Shown here piece after piece: positions 16,357-25,518 of a DNA stretch of 49,621 nucleotides (positions within the stretch are counted from its first letter, which is position 1; every line of letters begins with the position of its first letter). The translations under genes were made by a program, and so were the position numbers. Below the pieces are notes generated by a model. That model was not told the DNA's origin, made no database searches, and saw only the letters and a program-made list of their open reading frames with translations. The stretch comes from Phascolarctobacterium sp. (GTDB lineage Bacteria; Bacillota; Negativicutes; Acidaminococcales; Acidaminococcaceae): positions 1-49,621 of the forward strand of contig JAFTMR010000073.1 in assembly GCA_017452325.1 (NCBI GenBank). The letters are read 5' to 3'.

Positions 16357-17904
16357 TTAACGTCTGGGATATACATAATCTGCTTGGAAGCCCAGAGGAA
16401 TATCCAAACCCCAGAACAGGTAAAGCATAATAGTCAAGGTAATCAAAAGAGCAATGGTGTAAGGTAACATCATGGAACTTAATGTACCAATGCCTGCACT
16501 CTTACAATATTTTTGACAGTACAGAATAATCAACGGATAGAAGGCAAACATAGGAGTTACTACGTTTACAGCACTATCACTTACACGGAAAGCAACTTGG
16601 GTCAGCTCTGGAGAAATACCTACAGCCATCAACATAGGTACGAAGATGGGAGCAAGGATTGCCCATTTTGCAGAAGCGGAGGTGATAATCAAGTTCAGTA
16701 AGCCTACCAGAACAATAATACCGAAAACAGTAATTTGCGGGGGCAATGCCAAGGATTTCAAGAACTCTGCACCTGCAATTGCGATGAGTGCACCCATATT
16801 GGAGGCACCAAAAGCCCACAGGAATTGAGCAGCAAAGAAATAGAATACGATGAGCTGTACCAAGGTTTTGGTAATATTTTCCATAGCGTTGGTAACATCT
16901 TTAGGAGATTTAAATTTACCAACCAAGATACCATAAACCAAGCCAACAGTACCGGTGAAGACAAAGAGCAGGGAAACGATGGATTGCATTACGGGAGCTT
17001 TAAAGCTGGCAATAACACCTGCCTTGTCGCGCCAAATGGAATCTTCCGGCATCAGAGCGATACCCAAGGCAACGGTCATTGCCAAAAGCACGCCGGAAGC
17101 AATGTAGAAAGCACGGTTTTCTTTGGGGGTAATTTCAGTATTAGCGTCCTCCCCTACGTCGATATCAGCATCCAAGGGGCAAGCTTTCCACAGCCAGGGT
17201 TCAGTAATTTTTTCAGTAACATACCAGCAGCTGGCAATTACGCCAAAGGTAGAAGCAAAAGCAAAAAAGTAATTGCACAATACGTTTACTTGATAAGTGG
17301 GGTCAATCAACTGCGCCGCACTTTGAGTGAAGCCTTGAATAACAGGGTCAATTGCGGACGGAGTATAGTTTGCCGCGAAAGCACCTGCAATACCGGCAAA
17401 GGAAGCTGCAATGCCGGACAAGGGATGCTTGCCGGAAGCATAGAACATATAAGCAGCAACAGGAATGATAATAACGTAACCGGTATCAGGGCCAATGTGG
17501 CTAAGCATGCCAGCCAAAATGATAATCGGGGTCAAGAGGAATTTGGGAGTAATAGCAAGCAGCTTTTTCAGACCGGTGTTGATATAGCCGGAGCCATCAG
17601 CAATACCGATACCCAAGGTAGCAACAATTACCATACCCAAGGGAGGGAATCCAGAATAATTGGTAACCATCTTACTCATCAGTAAAACGATATTTTCACC
17701 GCTGAGCATATTATTTACAACAATGTTTTTACCAGTGGTAGGATGCACATAATCAAAATGCATTTGGGAAAGAATTGCGGAGATTACGCAAACCAAAACA
17801 AATGCACCTACAAACAAAATGGTAATGTCAGGAATTTTATTGCCGACACGCTCGATAAGACCGAGAATGCCACCAACCTGTTGTTTTTCCTGAGTGTTCT
17901 TCAT
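16357..17904 (-). CDS. abgT: AbgT-family transporter (p-aminobenzoyl-glutamate type)
   Basis: About 515 residues from the ATG at 17904, which has AAGGAG ten bases upstream (an in-frame start at 17937 lacks a site). Hydrophobic throughout with about a dozen predicted membrane segments. AbgT marks include GLIERVGNKIPDITILFVGA, LSHIGPDTGYVIIIPVAA and ANYTPSAIDPVIQGFTQSAA. Family members take up p-aminobenzoyl-glutamate or export sulfonamides. Pairing with pepT suggests a peptide or folate-breakdown product as substrate, but the substrate is not provable from sequence. Confidence 0.88.
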   Translation of the reverse strand: MKNTQEKQQVGGILGLIERVGNKIPDITILFVGAFVLVCVISAILSQMHFDYVHPTTGKNIVVNNMLSGENIVLLMSKMVTNYSGFPPLGMVIVATLGIGIADGSGYINTGLKKLLAITPKFLLTPIIILAGMLSHIGPDTGYVIIIPVAAYMFYASGKHPLSGIAASFAGIAGAFAANYTPSAIDPVIQGFTQSAAQLIDPTYQVNVLCNYFFAFASTFGVIASCWYVTEKITEPWLWKACPLDADIDVGEDANTEITPKENRAFYIASGVLLAMTVALGIALMPEDSIWRDKAGVIASFKAPVMQSIVSLLFVFTGTVGLVYGILVGKFKSPKDVTNAMENITKTLVQLIVFYFFAAQFLWAFGASNMGALIAIAGAEFLKSLALPPQITVFGIIVLVGLLNLIITSASAKWAILAPIFVPMLMAVGISPELTQVAFRVSDSAVNVVTPMFAFYPLIILYCQKYCKSAGIGTLSSMMLPYTIALLITLTIMLYLFWGLDIPLGFQADYVYPRR

Positions 17905-17945
17905 AGTTAAATCACTCCTTTTAAAATTTTCAGACACATTTTAGT

Positions 17946-17974
17946 ATTATAGCATCTTTCTATGTTTATTTCAA
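17946..17974 (-). promoter_or_regulatory. Promoter of abgT-pepT
   Basis: Minus strand TTGAAA, 17 bp, TATAAT, with the extended -10 TGC immediately before it. About 40 bases before the abgT start. Confidence 0.75.
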
Positions 17975-17989
17975 AGCCTAAGCTCAAAT

Positions 17990-18024
17990 TTTACAAAAGA
18001 AAAAGACGAGCTGTAGCTCGTCTT
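17990..18024 (-). terminator. Terminator after the bioY-eamA unit
   Basis: Minus-strand hairpin AAGACGAGC / GCTCGTCTT (9 bp, loop TACA) followed by TTTCTTTTG. Ten bases after the EamA stop codon. Confidence 0.85.
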
Positions 18025-18033
18025 AAAATAACA

Positions 18034-18909
18034 CTACTCTCTTTCTGCCAGCTCGCTTACAAAGGTAGAGCCAAGCACTAACACAGCACCAATGATACTG
18101 TAAATATCCATGCTTTCATTAAGCAGCACTGCAGAAAGTATTATTGCCACAATGGGATCGATATAGCTAAAGATGGCAACAGTTTGCGCCTTTAAACTTT
18201 GAATAGAGGAAAAGTACAGTGCATAGGTAAAACCTGTATGGACTATACCCACAACTGCCAAAAGCAACAGGCTTGTAGTATCAGGATGGAGAACTCCAAA
18301 ATTTTCTACAGCCATTGTATAGGGAAACAATACCAGCGCCGCCAACCCCAACTGCATGATGGTCATATCATAGGCAGATATATTCTTAATAAACTTGTTG
18401 AGCAAGATTACAGTTGCGTATAAGCTTGCTGCCCCCACACCGCACAGGATACCGGTAAAATCCACGCCTGCCGTACCGCTTTGAACAACACCACTAACAA
18501 GCACCATACCTGTAAGCGCCATGGCAACGCAAAGCAATTTAATAGTCGTCAAACGCTCCTTTAGCACAAAGGGTGATGCCATCATTACGAAGATGGGAGC
18601 CATGTAATATGCAAGAGTAGCAGTTGCCACTGTGGTATAACGATAGGCCTCAAAAAGCAGAATCCAGTTAAAACCAATGCAAGCACCACTCATACCTAGG
18701 ACCAACAGATTACGCTTAATAGCAGTTCTATCCAATCCCTGCCCTTTTGCGAAAACTATCAGCAGTAAAAACAAGGTACCTATAATGCCGCGTGCCAATG
18801 CAATAACCGTAGAGGGCAAGTCAATATTACGCACCAAGATACCAATGGTACCAAAGGTAATCATAGCAAAAATTATTTTAAACTTGGCCTGCAACTCGTT
18901 GTTAGTCAT
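18034..18909 (-). CDS. EamA / DMT-superfamily permease
   Basis: About 291 residues with ten predicted membrane helices in two EamA repeats, as in RhaT/EamA drug-metabolite transporters. Visible: MTNNELQAKFKIIFAMITFG at the start, ATATLAYYMAPIFVMMASPF in repeat one and VAIFSYIDPIVAIILSAVLL in repeat two. I chose ATG 18909, with AAGGA seven bases upstream. It follows bioY by 21 bases in one transcript, so a link to biotin or a related vitamin is possible but not shown. Substrate unknown. Confidence 0.85.
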   Translation of the reverse strand: MTNNELQAKFKIIFAMITFGTIGILVRNIDLPSTVIALARGIIGTLFLLLIVFAKGQGLDRTAIKRNLLVLGMSGACIGFNWILLFEAYRYTTVATATLAYYMAPIFVMMASPFVLKERLTTIKLLCVAMALTGMVLVSGVVQSGTAGVDFTGILCGVGAASLYATVILLNKFIKNISAYDMTIMQLGLAALVLFPYTMAVENFGVLHPDTTSLLLLAVVGIVHTGFTYALYFSSIQSLKAQTVAIFSYIDPIVAIILSAVLLNESMDIYSIIGAVLVLGSTFVSELAERE

Positions 18910-18930
18910 AAACACACGTCCTTATAAAAA

Positions 18931-19476
18931 TTATCTGTCAAAAATTCTATGAATGGGTCCTGCTAGCCACGCTGCCCCCACAACCTTGAAGATATCCAAA
19001 GGTGCAAAGGGTAGCACTCCTACAAAGAAAGCCTCCTGCAAATCCATACCTGTCAACAGCATAAGCTGTCCTGCCCCCATGGCGTAAATTACAGGAATCC
19101 ATATGCATACACCCACCAAGGAGTAACGCAAAAAATTGTAGCCCCTACCTTTTAAAAAGGCAATGGCAGTTGCCGCCACAAGGAAACCTAAAATGTAACC
19201 GCCCGTAGGGCCAAAGAGTTTTCCTGGGCCGGCAGTACCGCCGGTAAACACAGGTATGCCTGCCAAGCCGACCAGTATATAAACCAGCATTGTCATGAAG
19301 GCTTGTTTTGGGGTAAGCAAGAAGCCTACCAAATTTACAATTAAAGGTTGCATCGCTATGGGGGAAAGAGCGAATGGTAAGGGAATAATTATATATGCAG
19401 AAACACAGTTCATTGCTACCAAAAGAGCAATCTTCGTCATTTCAGCCGCCTTACTTACGGAACGGGTACGGGACAT
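18931..19476 (-). CDS. bioY: Biotin ECF transporter S component BioY
   Basis: 181 residues, six predicted membrane helices. BioY is the substrate-binding membrane subunit that works with the shared EcfT/EcfA energising module, not present in this window. Marks: TGGTAGPGKLFGPTGGYILG and the preceding LVYILVGLAGIPVF, typical of BioY. It has its own near-perfect promoter, overlapped by an inverted repeat resembling a BirA operator, so biotin-dependent repression is likely. Confidence 0.93.
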   Translation of the reverse strand: MSRTRSVSKAAEMTKIALLVAMNCVSAYIIIPLPFALSPIAMQPLIVNLVGFLLTPKQAFMTMLVYILVGLAGIPVFTGGTAGPGKLFGPTGGYILGFLVAATAIAFLKGRGYNFLRYSLVGVCIWIPVIYAMGAGQLMLLTGMDLQEAFFVGVLPFAPLDIFKVVGAAWLAGPIHRIFDR

Positions 19477-19511
19477 TTCTTCACCAGCTTTTCAAAAATT
19501 TAACTGTCCCT

Positions 19512-19540
19512 ATTATAATAAAAGCAGCAGGCTTAGTCAA
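19512..19540 (-). promoter_or_regulatory. bioY promoter
   Basis: Minus strand TTGACT, 17 bp, TATAAT. The -35 lies inside the left half of the inverted repeat at 19534-19565. Confidence 0.8.
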
Positions 19541-19565
19541 CTTATAGTTTATGTTAAGTTAACTA
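19534..19565. promoter_or_regulatory. Probable BirA operator for bioY
   Basis: Inverted repeat TAGTCAACTT - 12 bp - AAGTTAACTA, equivalent to GTCAAC/GTTAAC half-sites with long spacing, resembling the known BirA operator layout of GTTAAC-type half-sites separated by about 14-16 bp. It overlaps the bioY -35 and the dinB stop codon. Assignment to BirA is inference from pattern and from the gene it precedes. Confidence 0.6.
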
Positions 19566-20704
19566 TGTCTGCCACCTCTTTGAATAATCTTCTCGCCAAA
19601 ACGCTTCTTTAAACTATCAACAGTAGCGTTTCGCTGTAGAAGCCTTGTATCTTCCTCAAAGCCAAGGCTACCACATCTCCCGTCTGATAAATTAGAAACC
19701 GTCACTCCTAAAAGACGTACTCCGTTTTTATAATTAACCTCTTGCAGAAGCTTCACTGCCAAAGCAAAAATCTCCTCGTCGCAAGAAATATCCCCCTCGC
19801 CACTGATGCTACGGGTAATAATTTTAAAATCAGAAGACTTTATTTTTAAAGTAACAGTCCTACCGCTATACCCTTTATTACGCAAACGGAAGCCTGTTTG
19901 TCCACTAAGCTCCAGCAGCGCCGCCTTACACTCCTCAAAAGTATATAAATCTTTACCGAAAGTTGTCTCTCTGCCAATGGACTTAGGTGCTGTTTCCGAT
20001 ACAACTGGTCTATCATCCAAGCCCATTGCCAAAAGCTGTACCTTATCCGCATTTTTACCAAAGACCTTCTGCACAATTCTTTTATCTGCTTGCGCCAGCT
20101 GCCCAATAGTTGTAATGCCGAACTGTTGCAGAGCCTGCTTGGCTGCACTGCCAATACCAAAGATTTTCGTCACCGGCAAAGGTGCAATAAAACTGCGTGC
20201 TTCCTCATGTCGGATGACAGTAAAACCATCAGGCTTTCGTAAATCAGAAGCCAGCTTTGCCAAAAATTTATTGGGAGCCAAGCCTACAGAACAGGTCAAG
20301 CCAATTTCATTTTTAATACGCTCCTTAATGCGCCAACCTATATTGAGAATATCCCCCGCCAAAAGCTCCATTCCACTTACATCAAGAAATGCCTCATCAA
20401 TGGAAAGCTGCTCCACTAAAGGCGCCTCCTCTTGGAAAATACCCATTATCTGTTGGGAAACTTCTTTATAACGCCACATACGCCCAGGTAAAAATTCTGC
20501 CTGCGGACATAAGCGGCGGGCTTCCATCATAGACATTGCAGAATGTACGCCAAACTTGCGTGCCTCGTAGGAGCAGGTGGATACCACCCCACGACAGGAA
20601 AGGCCGCCAACGATTAAAGGCTTCCCCCGTAATTCAGGATTATCTAATTGTTCTACGGAAGCAAAGAAGGCATCCATGTCGATATGAAGAATATACCTTT
20701 TCAT
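19559..20704 (-). CDS. dinB: DNA polymerase IV (Y family)
   Basis: 381 residues. Translesion polymerase. The catalytic Asp motif is at the start (ILHIDMDAFFASVEQ), followed by GVVSTCSYEARKFGV and the second acidic motif LSIDEAFLDVSG. Thumb and little-finger domains are present by length, with no beta-clamp motif inspected in detail. The last gene of recD2-comF-permease-dinB; only four bases separate it from the permease. Its stop codon lies inside the bioY operator. Confidence 0.95.
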   Translation of the reverse strand: MKRYILHIDMDAFFASVEQLDNPELRGKPLIVGGLSCRGVVSTCSYEARKFGVHSAMSMMEARRLCPQAEFLPGRMWRYKEVSQQIMGIFQEEAPLVEQLSIDEAFLDVSGMELLAGDILNIGWRIKERIKNEIGLTCSVGLAPNKFLAKLASDLRKPDGFTVIRHEEARSFIAPLPVTKIFGIGSAAKQALQQFGITTIGQLAQADKRIVQKVFGKNADKVQLLAMGLDDRPVVSETAPKSIGRETTFGKDLYTFEECKAALLELSGQTGFRLRNKGYSGRTVTLKIKSSDFKIITRSISGEGDISCDEEIFALAVKLLQEVNYKNGVRLLGVTVSNLSDGRCGSLGFEEDTRLLQRNATVDSLKKRFGEKIIQRGGRHS

Positions 20705-20708
20705 ATTA

Positions 20709-21887
20709 TCACCAATGTAGATACTCTGACATTTCCCTAAAAGCAGAAACGTCCAGATAATCAGTATAATTCACAATGCACACCAGATAGGTTACCAATC
20801 CAATGATTATCAATCCCAGAAAATTATAATATAGGAACATACGCAAATATCCCCCTGCCTGATAAGGATGCTCTGCGGCGAAAAGCTTGTAGGAAATAAC
20901 ACTCGCCATAGAGGCGATCAAGGTTCCCAAGCCTCCGATGTTCACACCCAACAGCAAGGCATCTGCTTCGCGGGTAAGACCCGCCAGCAGCATTGCCGCC
21001 GGTACATTACTAATGAACTGGCTACTGACAAGCGCCGCAAGGTAGGTTCCCTCGGTACTGCCTAGAACATTGTCTCGCAAATAGCTAACCACATCCGTAT
21101 GACTAATGTTGCCAATAAAAATAAAGAAACCTATAAAAGTCAAGAGCAGACTGTAATCTACCTGCTTCACCAAGCTACGGTTTACAGCCAACACCACCAC
21201 CGCAGTAATCGCCAAGGCAATGTGCTTATCCAACAGATGCAGTACTGCCCCCACATTTAACGCCAGCAAAAATAAATAGATGGTTGTCAGCTTGCGGTTA
21301 GGTTTTTCCAGAACAGGAAGCACTAGCTGCAAGGGTCTGTTATGCTGAAAATAAATTATCCAACCGATATATATAATGGAAAGAAAAGTAGGAATGAGCA
21401 TCACCTTAAAGAATCCTAAAGCAGAATAATTATAGTGAGCATACAAAAATAAATTTTGAGGATTTCCCGGAGGTGTAAACATGCTCCCCAAGTTTGCCGC
21501 CAAAGTCTGCAGGATAATTACCTGGGGCATATCCATTTTGATTGTTCTGCCAATAACCAAAGCCAAGGGTACAAAGGTTAAAAGTGCTACATCGTTGGTA
21601 ACAAACATTGAGGAAACAAAGGTTATCCCCACCAACGCTACTACTACCTGCTTGTAGGTATGACAGCAGTTCAAAAGTTCAAGGGCTGTCCAGTCTAGGA
21701 ACTTAACTGTTTTTAAGCCAGCCACTACCACCATTAGTGCCCATAAAACACATAGCACATCCCAATCTATATAATATAAATGAGGAGTATTGAAAAGCGA
21801 AGACACTCCTCCCAGAAGCAGGGCAATGGTCAGTACCAGCTCCTGTTTAAGCCACATTTTTATTTTCGTCAAACTTATCTTGCTCAT
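20709..21887 (-). CDS. ArsB/NhaD/SLC13-superfamily ion permease
   Basis: 392 residues, about ten membrane helices. The ion-transporter signature is visible: SSMFVTNDVALLTFVPLAL and LGSMFTPPGNPQNLFLYA, with the matching second half SSQFISNVPAAMLLAG and VNIGGLGTLIASMASVIS. The pseudo-symmetric pair of membrane re-entrant motifs (TND..PPGNPQN and SNVP..GGLGT) is typical of this superfamily, including YbiR/ArsB. The ion or carboxylate moved is unknown. It sits between comF and dinB in one operon with no obvious functional link. Confidence 0.8.
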   Translation of the reverse strand: MSKISLTKIKMWLKQELVLTIALLLGGVSSLFNTPHLYYIDWDVLCVLWALMVVVAGLKTVKFLDWTALELLNCCHTYKQVVVALVGITFVSSMFVTNDVALLTFVPLALVIGRTIKMDMPQVIILQTLAANLGSMFTPPGNPQNLFLYAHYNYSALGFFKVMLIPTFLSIIYIGWIIYFQHNRPLQLVLPVLEKPNRKLTTIYLFLLALNVGAVLHLLDKHIALAITAVVVLAVNRSLVKQVDYSLLLTFIGFFIFIGNISHTDVVSYLRDNVLGSTEGTYLAALVSSQFISNVPAAMLLAGLTREADALLLGVNIGGLGTLIASMASVISYKLFAAEHPYQAGGYLRMFLYYNFLGLIIIGLVTYLVCIVNYTDYLDVSAFREMSEYLHW

Positions 21888-21909
21888 TTCAACCAGCTTC
21901 TATCTAAAT

Positions 21910-22593
21910 TTACCAATTATCCTTGCTCGCAGTAAAAGCTAAGCCGCTTACGCTCCTTGCTCCTGCCATCCGTAAGGCAAGAGCCCCTTCGGACATGGTA
22001 CTTCCCGTTGTAAAAATATCGTCGCAAATTAAGACGCGCTTTCCCAAAACGGAACCTTGCACCTGAAAACAACCCGCTACCTCCTGCCTACGCAAGCTTG
22101 GGTCCAAATCAAAGAGAGGTGTGGTATTCCGCACTCGCTTTAGCAAATCAGCCTGCCAACGTCCGTCAGCCAAAAAGCCAAAAATTTCCTGAGGCACGTC
22201 AAAGCCACGCTCCTTCTTCCGCTCCGGAGAGGTTGGCACGCAGGTAATTACATCAAAATTTGCAAGAAAGCTTCCCATATCAGTCTCCAATGCCAGCCAA
22301 GCTTCTTCCTTTAATAATGGAAGTAAATCCTTCTGTCCTGCAAACTTTATGTTTTGGATAGCAGTCTGTAATTCCCGCTGATACTTGTAAAGCATAAGCA
22401 CTGTGTCCAAAGCTTCCGCCTGAGCTACAAATTTACCAAGAGCAAAACTTTTACGACAGCTCTCACAAAAATAACCGGTATCTATCTCATTAGCACACAC
22501 TGCGCAACGTCTTGGATAGATTACCTCAGCAAGCAATCTACACTGATAGCCTGCGTCCCGATAAATTGCCTGCACTACCTTTAAAAGGCTCAA
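21910..22593 (-). CDS. comF: ComF-family phosphoribosyltransferase-like protein
   Basis: 227 residues. A four-cysteine zinc site (RRCAVCANEIDTGYFCESC) is followed by a PRTase fold ending in the PRPP loop VLICDDIFTTGSTM. YKYQRELQTAIQNIKF is the usual ComF central motif. ComF proteins act in uptake of single-stranded DNA during transformation. The ATG overlaps the recD2 stop by four bases, so comF and recD2 are translated together. Whether this organism is competent cannot be told from the window. Confidence 0.9.
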   Translation of the reverse strand: MSLLKVVQAIYRDAGYQCRLLAEVIYPRRCAVCANEIDTGYFCESCRKSFALGKFVAQAEALDTVLMLYKYQRELQTAIQNIKFAGQKDLLPLLKEEAWLALETDMGSFLANFDVITCVPTSPERKKERGFDVPQEIFGFLADGRWQADLLKRVRNTTPLFDLDPSLRRQEVAGCFQVQGSVLGKRVLICDDIFTTGSTMSEGALALRMAGARSVSGLAFTASKDNW

Positions 22594-24752
22594 AAAATAT
22601 CACTACTTTCCTGCAACCGCTCCGCCAACAGTGAATAACGACGGCGAGTTTTATCATTTTCTACAGCAGTGCGCACTGCAGTCCTGGTACCAACTAAAAG
22701 CACCTGCTTCTTGGCGCGGGTTACTGCCGTATAAAGTAAATTGCGTTGTAACATAATATAATGACTGGGTACCATTAGCAGAATAACATTGGGGTACTCA
22801 CTGCCCTGGGATTTATGCACGCTCATAGCGTAGGCAAGCTGCAATTCTTCCAGCTCGCTTTGCGCGTAGGTAACATTATCTCCCTCCGCACGCTCCGGGT
22901 AAGCAACGGTTACTGACTTGCCCTCCACTCGTACCACTCTGCCAATATCCCCATTGAACACTTCCTTCTCGTAGTTATTACGAATCTGCATTACCTTATC
23001 CCCCACCCGCAACACATTACCGGGAATATTTACCTCCGGTTTGTTGCTTCCGGGAGGATTCATATACTGCTGTAAAATTTTATTCAGATTCTGTACGCCA
23101 CAGGGGTTCTTGTGCATAGGCGAAAGCACCTGTACGCTACGCCAGTCACTTGCTGCTACCAGGTCCGCATAGGTACGGGCAACATGTTCTGCCGCCGCCA
23201 GCTCATTGGCAAATTCTATCAGCTTAAACTCGTCGTTATCAGTGAATTCCGGCATACGCCCTCGGTTAATGCTATGGGCATTGCGAACGATGGGGCTAAC
23301 CTCTGCCTGACGAAAAACATTTTCCAGACGAACAACCGGCATCTTCTTACTACGAATAATATCTTTCAGTACAGAACCAGCACCTACAGAAGGAAGCTGG
23401 TCAACATCACCTACAAAAATTAAGCGACAGCCTCCGGGTACAGCCTTGAGCAAATGATAAGTCAGGCTAATGTCTAGCATGGAAGCTTCATCTATAATAA
23501 TCGCCTCTGCATCCAAAGGGTCCTGGTCATCCTTACCAAAATCAAAGCCGCTGCCACCACTGGGTTGATACTCTAACAGACGATGCACTGTCAGCGCAGG
23601 ATGTCCGGCACTTTCAGCCAAACGGCGGGCAGCACGACCAGTGGGTGCCGCCAGTAAAATTCTGCAGCCTGCTTTTTCCAGTACATTCAGAATCCCTTTG
23701 ACAACAGTGGTCTTACCTGTACCGGGTCCTCCCGTCAGAACAAAAACGCCATGCTCCAAGGAGGTATAGATTGCTTCCTTCTGTGCCTCTGCCAAGGTAA
23801 TACCTGCTTCACGCTCCCATTCTGCAATAACCCTATCTGCATTTACCCTGCCCAAGGGCTTCGCCTGATCGCGCAATGCTAACAGACGACGGGCAGTACC
23901 TACCTCTGCCTTATATAAATATTCAGGATAAATTAAACGCATACCGCTAACCTCTTCGGTACGCAGCAAATCCTTACTCAATAATTTAGAAAACACTTCC
24001 TGCACCTGCATACTATCAATGACGAGAGCACGCTCTGTCTCCCGAACCAGTAGCTCTTCCGGCACGCAGGTATGCCCTGCAGCAGCAGCCTGAGTCAGGG
24101 CGTAGCTCAAGCCTGCAATAATGCGTTCATCACAATCGCGCTCCATCCCCATGGCCATAGCAATTCTATCTGCAGTCTTAAAGCCAATGCCATTTACATC
24201 GTTAGCCAGACTGTAAGGATTTTCTTTAATTCTGGTGATGGCAGTATTCCCATAGGTTGCCTGCAGCTTTGTTGCGTAACCGCTACTCACACCATGGGAC
24301 TCTAAGAACAACATCAGCTCCCGCATTTCAGAAAGCTCCGCATAGGCTTCGCCAATAGCACTGGCCTTTTTAGCGCTAACCCCTCTCACCTCTGCCAAAC
24401 GTTCCGGGAAGCTTCCCAATACTTCTAAAGTTTCTTCGCCAAAACGCTCCACAATCCGGGCAGCAGTAACGGGGCCTACCCCCTTGATGGCGCCACTGGC
24501 AAGAAAGCGCTCAATGCCAGCCGCAGAGGTGGGCTGAACAACGCGACACACTACTGCGTCAAACTGCCTGCCAAAACGGGGGTGCTCCACCCAACGACCT
24601 TCCAGAACTACGTTCTCTCCCAGATAGGGGGCGGCTCCATGATAAACCGCACTGGTGTGACCATTCTGCTTGCTGCCAACACGCAACACACAAAACATTC
24701 CATCTTCACTTTGAAAAATAATATCTTCTATTAAGCCTTCCAGCTGTTCCAT
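22590..24752 (-). CDS. recD2: RecD2-type 5'-3' DNA helicase
   Basis: About 720 residues from the ATG at 24752, preceded by GGTGA at six bases (a longer start at 24776 lacks a site). An N-terminal OB-like and helix-hairpin-helix region (FGEETLEVLGSFPERLAEVRG) marks the RecD2 form that works without RecBC. Helicase motifs: Walker A TGGPGTGKTTVVKG, Walker B IIDEASML, then FVGDVDQLPSVGAGSVL, and the SF1 motif AYAMSVHKSQGSEYPNV. Role in DNA repair or recombination. First gene of its operon. Confidence 0.95.
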   Translation of the reverse strand: MEQLEGLIEDIIFQSEDGMFCVLRVGSKQNGHTSAVYHGAAPYLGENVVLEGRWVEHPRFGRQFDAVVCRVVQPTSAAGIERFLASGAIKGVGPVTAARIVERFGEETLEVLGSFPERLAEVRGVSAKKASAIGEAYAELSEMRELMLFLESHGVSSGYATKLQATYGNTAITRIKENPYSLANDVNGIGFKTADRIAMAMGMERDCDERIIAGLSYALTQAAAAGHTCVPEELLVRETERALVIDSMQVQEVFSKLLSKDLLRTEEVSGMRLIYPEYLYKAEVGTARRLLALRDQAKPLGRVNADRVIAEWEREAGITLAEAQKEAIYTSLEHGVFVLTGGPGTGKTTVVKGILNVLEKAGCRILLAAPTGRAARRLAESAGHPALTVHRLLEYQPSGGSGFDFGKDDQDPLDAEAIIIDEASMLDISLTYHLLKAVPGGCRLIFVGDVDQLPSVGAGSVLKDIIRSKKMPVVRLENVFRQAEVSPIVRNAHSINRGRMPEFTDNDEFKLIEFANELAAAEHVARTYADLVAASDWRSVQVLSPMHKNPCGVQNLNKILQQYMNPPGSNKPEVNIPGNVLRVGDKVMQIRNNYEKEVFNGDIGRVVRVEGKSVTVAYPERAEGDNVTYAQSELEELQLAYAMSVHKSQGSEYPNVILLMVPSHYIMLQRNLLYTAVTRAKKQVLLVGTRTAVRTAVENDKTRRRYSLLAERLQESSDIF

Positions 24753-24789
24753 TTTTTCACCGCCACATTTAAACAAATGTTCTGCTACA

Positions 24790-24818
24790 ATTATAACACG
24801 AAACCACTCCTAAAGGAA
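24790..24818 (-). promoter_or_regulatory. Possible recD2 promoter
   Basis: Minus strand TTCCTT, 17 bp, TATAAT about 38 bases before the recD2 start. The -10 is perfect, the -35 is poor. Confidence 0.45.
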
Positions 24819-24828
24819 CATTATCACT

Positions 24829-24857
24829 TTGACAAACACAAATATTTTAGCTATAAT
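24829..24857 (+). promoter_or_regulatory. Promoter of the speD-like gene
   Basis: Consensus TTGACA, 17 bp, TATAAT, followed by AGAGGTG before the GTG start at 24888. One of the strongest promoters in the window. Confidence 0.85.
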
Positions 24858-24887
24858 TAAATATACTTTAAAAACTAGAGGTGTACC

Positions 24888-25358
24888 GTGAAAGTAAAGA
24901 AATTTATCGGCAAACTGATTGCTGTTGATATGTATAATTGCAGCGACGCCATCATTGGCGACGAAAACTCTGCCAAAGAGCAATTGCAACATGCTTGCAA
25001 TGCCTTTGCTCTGCATCCCTGTGAAATTGTTATTCGCAAAGAGGAAGAACAAAGTGAATATTCCCTGTTCGCCATTTGCCAGCAGGGGCATGTAACCTTG
25101 CATATTTACCCTGAGCTTGGTTTTGCTACTGCAGATGTATTCAGCTGTCTGGAAGGTGCAGAGCCTGAAAATGTTGCCAAGTACCTGCGTACCTATTTTG
25201 ATGCTGATAAATCTAAGATTACCCTCTTAGACCGCGGTGACTTCGGTACCTTGAGCGATATGAAACCTCATCGTCGTTCTACCGTTAAATTTATTCGTCG
25301 TACCCAAAACCTTGGTGGCAAATTAAAAAATATTATGATGAAACCTCGTTCTATCTGA
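24888..25358 (+). CDS. SpeD (S-adenosylmethionine decarboxylase) homologue lacking the pyruvoyl serine
   Basis: 156 residues, GTG start with a good ribosome-binding site. The fold matches prokaryotic AdoMet decarboxylase: IAVDMYNC at the start and HVTLHIYPELGFATADVFSC in the middle (compare [22 protein letters not shown] in the Bacillus enzyme). In active SpeD the Glu-Ser bond before that His is cleaved and the Ser becomes the pyruvoyl cofactor. Here the pair is Gln66-Gly67, so self-cleavage cannot occur. His68 and the catalytic-type Cys87 remain. The C-terminus is basic (MKPHRRSTVKFIRR). It may be a pseudoenzyme, perhaps needing a partner, or a protein with another role. Expression looks strong, with its own terminator. 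Confidence 0.8.
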   Translation: MKVKKFIGKLIAVDMYNCSDAIIGDENSAKEQLQHACNAFALHPCEIVIRKEEEQSEYSLFAICQQGHVTLHIYPELGFATADVFSCLEGAEPENVAKYLRTYFDADKSKITLLDRGDFGTLSDMKPHRRSTVKFIRRTQNLGGKLKNIMMKPRSI

Positions 25359-25365
25359 TATAATT

Positions 25366-25393
25366 AAAGCTGTCTCGTTGAGACAGCTTTTTC
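25366..25393 (+). terminator. Terminator after the speD-like gene
   Basis: 11-bp perfect stem AAAGCTGTCTC / GAGACAGCTTT with a three-base loop and a T-rich tail, eight bases after the stop codon. Confidence 0.9.
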
Positions 25394-25518
25394 TTCGATT
25401 AAAAATTAATAATTGCTCCCTCCATAATCACAAAAGGGATACCACTCCCACAACGCTGGAGTTTTTCTCAACTAATATTTATAAAGAAGACCGGGGAAAC
25501 ATGAAAGGAATATTAAGA

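Noticed and set aside
16735-17685. 316-codon plus-strand ORF opposite abgT
   Set aside because: A shadow of the real transporter gene; no ribosome-binding site and no family resemblance.
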